Of a stretch of DNA of 64,000 nt, positions 59,022 to 64,000 are shown in pieces. The DNA is taken from the NCBI GenBank assembly GCA_965215025.1, contig CBDCCV010000002.1:620001-684000 (forward strand). Direction: 5' to 3'. This DNA comes from CBDCCV01 sp965215025. Lineage in GTDB: Bacteria; Bacteroidota; Rhodothermia; Rhodothermales; Salinibacteraceae. Made by a program: the position numbers and the translations under genes. Position 1 is the first letter of the stretch. The number at the start of each line of letters is the position of its first letter. The notes beneath the pieces are model-generated. The model did not search any database and had not been told where the DNA came from. It saw only the letters and a list, made by a program, of their open reading frames with translations.

Positions 59022-59948
59022 GACTGCTACCTTTGCCCCGGCAACGACCGCGCCGGCGACGCGCAAAACCCGGACTATGAGGGTACCTTCGCGTTCACGA
59101 ACGACTTCAGCGCCCTCAAGCTGGATACGCCGTCCGGCGCCCTCACCAACGGCCACGCCGAGAGCGACGCCACCGCCGACCTGTTCGTCTCCGAAGCGGA
59201 GAAAGGCATCTGCCGCGTGATCTGCTATTCGCCTCGGCACGACCTGACGCTCGCCGAGATGTCGGCGGAGTCCATCCGCCCCGTCGTGGACCTCTGGGCC
59301 GAGGAGTACGAAGCGCTCGGCGGCCACGAACACATCAACTACGTCCAGATCTTCGAGAACAAGGGGCAGATGATGGGCTGTTCGAACCCGCACCCTCACG
59401 GCCAGATCTGGGCGCAAGAGACCGTCCCACACGAGCCGCGCAAGGAGACGGCCGAGCAGGCGGCGCACTACAAGAAGACCGGCCGCACGCTCCTCACCGA
59501 TTACCTCGCCGCCGAACTCGACGCGGGCGAGCGCGTCGTCTGCGAGAACGAGGCCTTCGTGGCGCTCGTGCCCTTCTGGGCCGTATGGCCGTACGAAACG
59601 CTCCTCGTCAGCCGCCGCGCCGTGCCGAGCATCCTGGGCCTCGACAGCGATGAGCGCGACGCGCTGGCCGACCTCCTGCAGCGCCTCACCACGAAGTACG
59701 ACAACCTCTTCTCCACGTCCTTTCCCTACTCGGCCGGCCTGCATCAGGCACCGACGGACGGCGAGGAGCACCCGGAGTGGCACTTCCACCTGCATTTCTA
59801 TCCGCCGCTCCTGCGCTCGGCCACGGTCAAGAAGTTCATGGTCGGCTACGAGATGCTGGGCACGCCGCAACGCGACATCACGCCGGAGTTGAGTGCGCAG
59901 CAGCTCGCTTCGCTTTCGGAAGCCCACTACCGCGCCGCGCGCGCCTGA
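59022..59948 (+). pseudogene. galT: Galactose-1-phosphate uridylyltransferase lacking its N-terminus
   Basis: About 308 codons of GalT remain, from DCYLCPGNDRAGDAQNPDYE (the zinc-site CxxC) onward. The active-site region MMGCSNPHPHGQIWAQETVP keeps the HPHGQ histidine nucleophile, and HLHFYPPLLRSATVKKF is near the end. Roughly the first 50 residues, including the uridine-binding start, were removed by the deletion that joined it to galM. An internal ATG at 59217 would give a 243-residue protein without the CxxC, so activity is doubtful. It begins the gal gene run. Confidence 0.88.
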
Positions 59949-59954
59949 CGCCGC

Positions 59955-60599
59955 ATGGACGATCCTCAGCCGATGGCCGCGTCCCCACGGATCCGCTGGG
60001 CGCAGCAGCTCCAGGCTCTCGCGCAGACGGGCCTCACGTAAGCCGATGACGCATACGACGTGGAGCGCTACGAACAGGTCCGCGCCATCGCCGCCGAGAT
60101 GATGGCCGCCCACGCAGAGAATCTCGATGCCAACCACCTCCTTTCGCTTTTCAGGCGGGAAGAGGCCTACGCCACGCCGAAGGTAGACGTGCGCGGGGTC
60201 GTCTTTCAGGGTGGCAAACTGCTGCTCGTCAAGGAGCGTACCGACGGCCGGTGGACGCTGCCCGGCGGCTGGGCGGACGTCACGGAGTCGCCCCGCGAGA
60301 GCGTCGAGCGCGAGGTGCGCGAAGAAGCTGGCCTGGACGTTCGCGCGGAGAAGCTGCTGGCGGTGTACGACCGCGGCAAGCACCCGCACGTGCCGGCGTT
60401 TCCGTTTCACGTGTACAAGTTGTTTATTCGATGCGCGGTGACGGGCGGCGAGGCAAAAGCCGGTCACGAGACCTCCGACGTAGGATCCTTTGCGGAAGCG
60501 GCGCTGCCTCCCCTTTCGCACTCGCGCGTGCTCCCGGCGCAACTGAAGCGCCTGTTCGCCCACAGCCGGCACCCGGACTGGCCTACCGACTTCGATTAG
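59955..60599 (+). pseudogene. NUDIX hydrolase with premature stop
   Basis: The full frame starts at ATG 59955 with the NUDIX_N_2 helical domain (RIRWAQQLQALAQTGLT). It meets TAA at 60039 in place of the usual Tyr codon, then continues ADDAYDVERYEQVRAIAAEM into the NUDIX domain. That domain is complete, with VDVRGVVFQGGKLLLVKERT and the box GGWADVTESPRESVEREV plus REEAGLD. A GTG at 60060 could restart a 179-residue protein with most of the catalytic part. Such enzymes often hydrolyse sugar nucleotides such as ADP-ribose or UDP-glucose, fitting the gal context. Confidence 0.85.
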
Positions 60600-60690
60600 C
60601 CTGCCTACGCGCTGGCCGTCTACCTGCTACTGTACGCCGTCGCACGCGCGGCAAGGCTCCCCTTCAAGATTACTACGGAAGCGCTATCAC

Positions 60691-62320
60691 ATGGAATTTG
60701 GCACGTTAGACTACATCGTTTTCTCGGTCTACATCCTGGTGATCGTCGGGGCCGGGCTGTGGGTCTCGCGCGAGGAGGAAGGCCACGAGAAGGACTCGAC
60801 CGACTACTTCCTCGCCTCGAAGTCGCTCCCCTTCTGGGCCATCGGCTCCTCCCTCATTGCTTCGAACATCTCCGCCGAACAGTTCATCGGCATGTCGGGC
60901 TCAGGCTTTCGCGTCGGGCTTGCTATCGCCTCGTACGAGTGGATGGCCGCCGTGACGCTCTTAGTGATTGCCTACTTCTTCCTACCGATCTACCTCGAGA
61001 AGGAGATCTTCACCATGCCGCAGTTTCTGGAGCGGCGCTACGACCACCGCGTGCGCACGCTCTTGGCCGTCTTCTGGCTCTTGGTCTACGTCTTCGTCAA
61101 CCTCACCTCGGTCTTGTACCTTGGCGCCCTGGCGATGCAGGGCATCATGGGTACGCCGATGTGGGGCGGCATCCTGGGGCTGGCGCTCTTCGCTACGGTC
61201 TACTCCATCTACGGCGGCCTCAAGGCCGTGGCCTGGACCGACGTGATCCAAGTCGTCGTCCTCATCGGCGGGGGGGCTTCTCACGACCTGGGTCGCCCTC
61301 GACGCGTACGGCGGCGCCGATGCGGGCGTCGTAGGCGGCTTCCAGAAGCTCCTGGGCGACGCCTCGAACCGCTTCAACATGATTCTCTTCGAGGGGGAGC
61401 TCATGTACCGCGACGACGCCGGCAACCTCCAGGACGCCTACCAGCTCCTGCCGGGGCTGGGGGTGCTCATCGGCGGGCTGTGGGTGGCGAACCTCTTCTA
61501 CTGGGGCTGCAACCAGTACATCATCCAGCGCGCCCTGGCGGCCAAGAGCCTCAAAGAGGCGCAGCGTGGGTTGGCCTTCGCCGGCTACTTGAAGCTCCTC
61601 CTGCCCCTGGTGGTGGTCATCCCCGGCATCGTGGCCTACGCCCTCGACGCCCCCCTCGACGCCGCCGACGAGGCCTATCTCTGGCTCCTGGGGCGCTACC
61701 TGGGACCGGGCCTCAAGGGGCTGGCTTTTGCCGCGCTCGTAGCCGCCATCGTCTCCTCTCTGGCCTCGATGATGAACTCGACCTCGACGATTTTCACCAT
61801 CGACCTCTACAAGACGTCGATCAACGAAGAAGCCTCCGAGCGCCGGCTCGTCTTCATCGGGCGCGTGGTGAGCCTGGTGTGCATCGTGATCGCCTGCCTG
61901 GTGGCGCCGCAGCTTGCCACTCTCGACCAAGTCTTTCAGTATATCCAGGAGTACACGGGCTTTGTGAGTCCGGGCGTCTTAGCCGTCTTCATGATGGGCC
62001 TCTTCTGGAAGAAGGCCACGCCCAACGCGGCGCTCATCACGGCCATCCTCTCGATCCCGCTCTCGGCAGCGATGAAGTTCTTCCTGCCGGAGGTGGCTTT
62101 CCTCAACCGCATGGAGGTGGCTTTCCTCAACCGCATGCTCGTGGTCTTCCTGCTCTCCGTAGCACTCATCGTGGCGATCTCCTACGCCGAGGGACGCGGC
62201 CGCGAGCACCCGAAGGCCATCCGCATCACCGGCAAGGAGATGATCTCGGACCCGGTCTTCAACGCCGCGGCGTTCGGCATCCTCGGCATCACCGCTGCGC
62301 TCTACGCTCTCTTCTGGTAG
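60691..62320 (+). pseudogene. Sodium:sugar symporter (SGLT type) with frameshift in a G7 run
   Basis: An SSS-family transporter with MEFGTLDYIVFSVYILVIVG, DYFLASKSLPFWAIGSSLIA, SNISAEQFIGMSGSGFRVG and later LVAAIVSSLASMMNSTSTIF. The SAEQFIGMSGSG motif is typical of sodium:galactose/glucose carriers. The frame breaks in seven consecutive G (61270-61276); taking one out restores GGGLLTTWVALDAYGG and an open frame to 62320, about 542 residues. There is also a 24-bp tandem duplication near the end. It lies 47 bp or so before galK's leader and probably supplies galactose to it. Confidence 0.9.
62090..62137 (+). repeat. 24-bp in-frame tandem duplication in the symporter gene
   Basis: Two exact adjacent copies (62090-62113, 62114-62137) encode EVAFLNRM twice. 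Relatives have the segment once, as I recall, so this would be a recent replication slip lengthening a loop or helix by eight residues. Confidence 0.85.
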
Positions 62321-62389
62321 CACGCCTCACCGTCACTCCCCTACTTTCTGTTCACAGGTTTCCTCTTTCTGCTTACGCACTTCCCAGGT

Positions 62390-63643
62390 ATGGCACCTCC
62401 ATCCTCCCGTCCCGAAGCTCTCTCCTCCCATACGGAGCGCCCCTCGCTTAGCGCGCGCGTCCTTCACGCGTTCCATGAACGGTTTGATGGCACACGAGAC
62501 ACAGCACCGGTCGTCACCGGCCGGGCACCGGGACGGGTCAACCTCCTGGGCGACCATACGGACTACACCGGCGGCTTCGTCTTGCCGGCCACGCTGGGAC
62601 ATGCCGTCTGCGTGGCTCTGCACCGGCGTGCGGATCAAGGTGTGCACCTCTACTCACTCGACTTCGATGAGGAGGTCACCTACTCACTTGCCGAGTCACC
62701 TGCGTTTGAGTCGCTGCCCATGTGGGCGCGCTACGCCGCTGGTGTGGCCGAAGAGCTTCGGCGACGCAGCGGCCTGCCAGTCGGCTTCGAAGGCGCCATC
62801 GGCGGGGACGTGCCCCTCGGCGCGGGCCTGAGTTCCTCGGCAGCGCTGGAAGTGGCGATGGCGGTGACGCTCGACGGCCTGTTCGACCTGGCCCTCGACC
62901 CCGTCGAGACGGCCCGGCTCTGCCAGCACGTCGAGCACGAATACGTAGGCACCAAATGTGGCATCATGGACCAGTTTGCCTCCCGCCTGGGACGCCCTGG
63001 GCACGTGCTCTTCCTCGACTGCCGCACGCTCGACTACGAGCACATCCCGCTGCCGCTGCAAAACGGATCCTTCGACGACGGTGATTCTGGTGAAGCGTCG
63101 CTCGTGATCGCCGACACGGGCGTGAGCCGCGAGCTGGCCGACTCGAAGTACAACGAACGTCGTGCGGAGTGCGAAGAGGCCGCGCGCTTCTTCCAGCAGT
63201 TCGACGAAGAGGTTGAGACGCTGCGCGACGTCTCCCAAGCGCTTCTTGAGAAGCGTGGCGCGGATCTGCCGGCGGCGCTCTTGAAGCGCGCGCGCCACGT
63301 CGTGACGGAGAACCGGCGCGTCGAGGACGGCGCCGAGGCGTTGCGCGCGGGTCGCCTCAACGCCTTCGGAGAGCTCATGAGTGCCTCGCACGAGAGCTTA
63401 CGGGACGACTACGAGGTGAGCAGCGCTGAACTCGATGCGCTTGTGGAAGCGGCGCAAGGAACCAAGGGGGTTCTTGGCGCGCGCATGACGGGAGCGGGAT
63501 TCGGGGGCTGCACCGTGGCACTGGCTCGGCGCGAGGCGGTACCCGCGCTCAGGCGGCACCTCGAAACGCGGTACCAGGAGCGCTTCGAGCGCCGTCCTGA
63601 AGTCTATGTTGTCGAGCGGAACCTCGAAGCCGGTCTGCTCTGA
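62390..63643 (+). CDS. galK: Galactokinase
   Basis: GalK phosphorylates alpha-galactose with ATP. The 417-residue protein has the galactokinase signature GRAPGRVNLLGDHTDYTGGF (about residues 44-63), the GHMP ATP motif PLGAGLSSSAALEVAM (about 142-157), CGIMDQFASRLG (catalytic Asp near 199) and GARMTGAGFGGCTVAL near the end. It is complete and in frame. It is the downstream member of the gal gene set and lies ahead of a LacI-type regulator. A 20-residue unconserved leader may mean a slightly later start. Confidence 0.96.
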   Translation: MAPPSSRPEALSSHTERPSLSARVLHAFHERFDGTRDTAPVVTGRAPGRVNLLGDHTDYTGGFVLPATLGHAVCVALHRRADQGVHLYSLDFDEEVTYSLAESPAFESLPMWARYAAGVAEELRRRSGLPVGFEGAIGGDVPLGAGLSSSAALEVAMAVTLDGLFDLALDPVETARLCQHVEHEYVGTKCGIMDQFASRLGRPGHVLFLDCRTLDYEHIPLPLQNGSFDDGDSGEASLVIADTGVSRELADSKYNERRAECEEAARFFQQFDEEVETLRDVSQALLEKRGADLPAALLKRARHVVTENRRVEDGAEALRAGRLNAFGELMSASHESLRDDYEVSSAELDALVEAAQGTKGVLGARMTGAGFGGCTVALARREAVPALRRHLETRYQERFERRPEVYVVERNLEAGLL

Positions 63644-63786
63644 ACCAGCCCGTCAGATCGCACGGGCGTGTGGACTACGAGTCAACGAACGTCTCTCGAT
63701 CATGGCCGTGCAGTGGTTTTTTCGTACCGTGCACTACGCTACTTTACCGGTTCAATACCCCTCTGCTCAACTGCTGTCCCCGTTCG

Positions 63787-64000
63787 ATGAAGAACCCCAC
63801 CATTGCGGACGTTGCAAAGCGCGCCGACGTCTCAAAGGCCACCGTGTCAGCCGTCCTCAACGACAAGGACACCGTCAAAGACTCCACGCGCCGGCGCGTC
63901 CTGCGTAGCATCGAGGCGCTCAACTACCGACCCAGTGCTTCGGCCCGTCGGCGCTTTCGTGCGGGCACGAGCCAGAGCATCGGTTTGATCATCAAGGAGA
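63787..64000 (+). CDS. LacI family regulator, cut by window end
   Basis: The first 71 residues are present: MKNPTIADVAKRADVSKATV, SAVLNDKDTVKDSTRRRVLR and SIEALNYRPSASARRRF, a complete LacI helix-turn-helix and hinge, then SIGLIIKE, the first strand of the sugar-binding domain. It follows galK in the same orientation, so it is a good candidate for the regulator of the galactose genes. The rest lies beyond the window. Confidence 0.93.
   Translation, partial: MKNPTIADVAKRADVSKATVSAVLNDKDTVKDSTRRRVLRSIEALNYRPSASARRRFRAGTSQSIGLIIKE

Noticed and set aside
58585..59220. A single 211-codon plus-strand gene
   Set aside because: It is a chance join: antisense of the GH43 fragment, then real galM residues, then a shifted reading of galT.
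62090..62137. Start of a CRISPR array
   Set aside because: Two adjacent copies without spacers, in frame within a transporter gene. No CRISPR repeats or cas genes were seen anywhere in the window.

Overview
The window is a GC-rich bacterial chromosome segment, mostly well above 60 percent G+C, with tightly packed genes on both strands. Gene content points to a Gram-negative lineage near Bacteroidota/Rhodothermota. Signs are a phosphate-selective-type porin, TolC/ABC export genes, two sodium:solute symporters of the SSS family, a RodZ-like protein, a PgpH-type 7TM-HD phosphohydrolase and 2-phosphosulfolactate phosphatase. The placement is inference from gene families; no rRNA is present to confirm it.

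Layout. 0-10 kb: a lipoprotein, Uma2 nuclease-like protein, a VapBC-type toxin-antitoxin pair translationally coupled to purK, ftsK, comB, gcvT, a prephenate dehydrogenase and a rhomboid protease. 10.6-17.6 kb: a compact five-gene unit made of a 1378-residue cytosolic-looking subtilase fused to a VWA domain, a small charged protein, a degenerate ATP-grasp paralogue, an intact ATP-grasp ligase and a PP-loop (DPH6-like) ATPase. This looks like a peptide or protein modification system. 17.6-28 kb: EamA, ZIP and CDF transporters, LysR regulator, porin-NUDIX pair, MFS exporter, a five-domain META/MliC lipoprotein and a double universal stress protein, followed by tRNA-Pro(GGG). 28.4-32.1 kb: RodZ-like protein, ligA and a small conserved protein.

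32.1-33.8 kb: a complete, apparently recent non-autonomous transposon with perfect 25-bp inverted ends, 8-bp target duplication and a gutted IS1595/ISXO2-like transposase. Its cargo is a DUF5343 gene plus a roughly 370-nt, highly structured non-coding RNA with its own promoter and terminator and an embedded tRNA-like fold. This is the best candidate for an undescribed system. 33.8-42 kb: SSS symporter, 7TM-HD protein, zinc-ribbon and membrane proteins, SirB1-like protein and pruA.

42-49.3 kb: a TetR-controlled drug/lipid exporter region in which a deletion joins a TolC-like start to the second half of an ABC ATPase; a second ATPase and two permeases follow, one frameshifted, then a LolC/E-like permease. 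49.3-54.4 kb: peroxiredoxin, nitrilase, a frameshifted PH-like gene, purC, LacI regulator and a ThiD-like kinase. 54.4-57.7 kb: a decayed mobile region with two tyrosine recombinases (one fragmentary), four copies of a CCGTTATTGCAAA-type site, a umuC fragment and a truncated sulfatase. 57.9-64 kb: a sugar-utilisation locus (esterase, GH43, galM, galT, NUDIX, sodium:sugar symporter, galK, LacI). It is heavily damaged by deletions, one frameshift and one nonsense codon, while galK appears intact. The many broken genes right of 43 kb may be real decay or, in part, assembly/sequencing error; the sequence alone cannot separate these.
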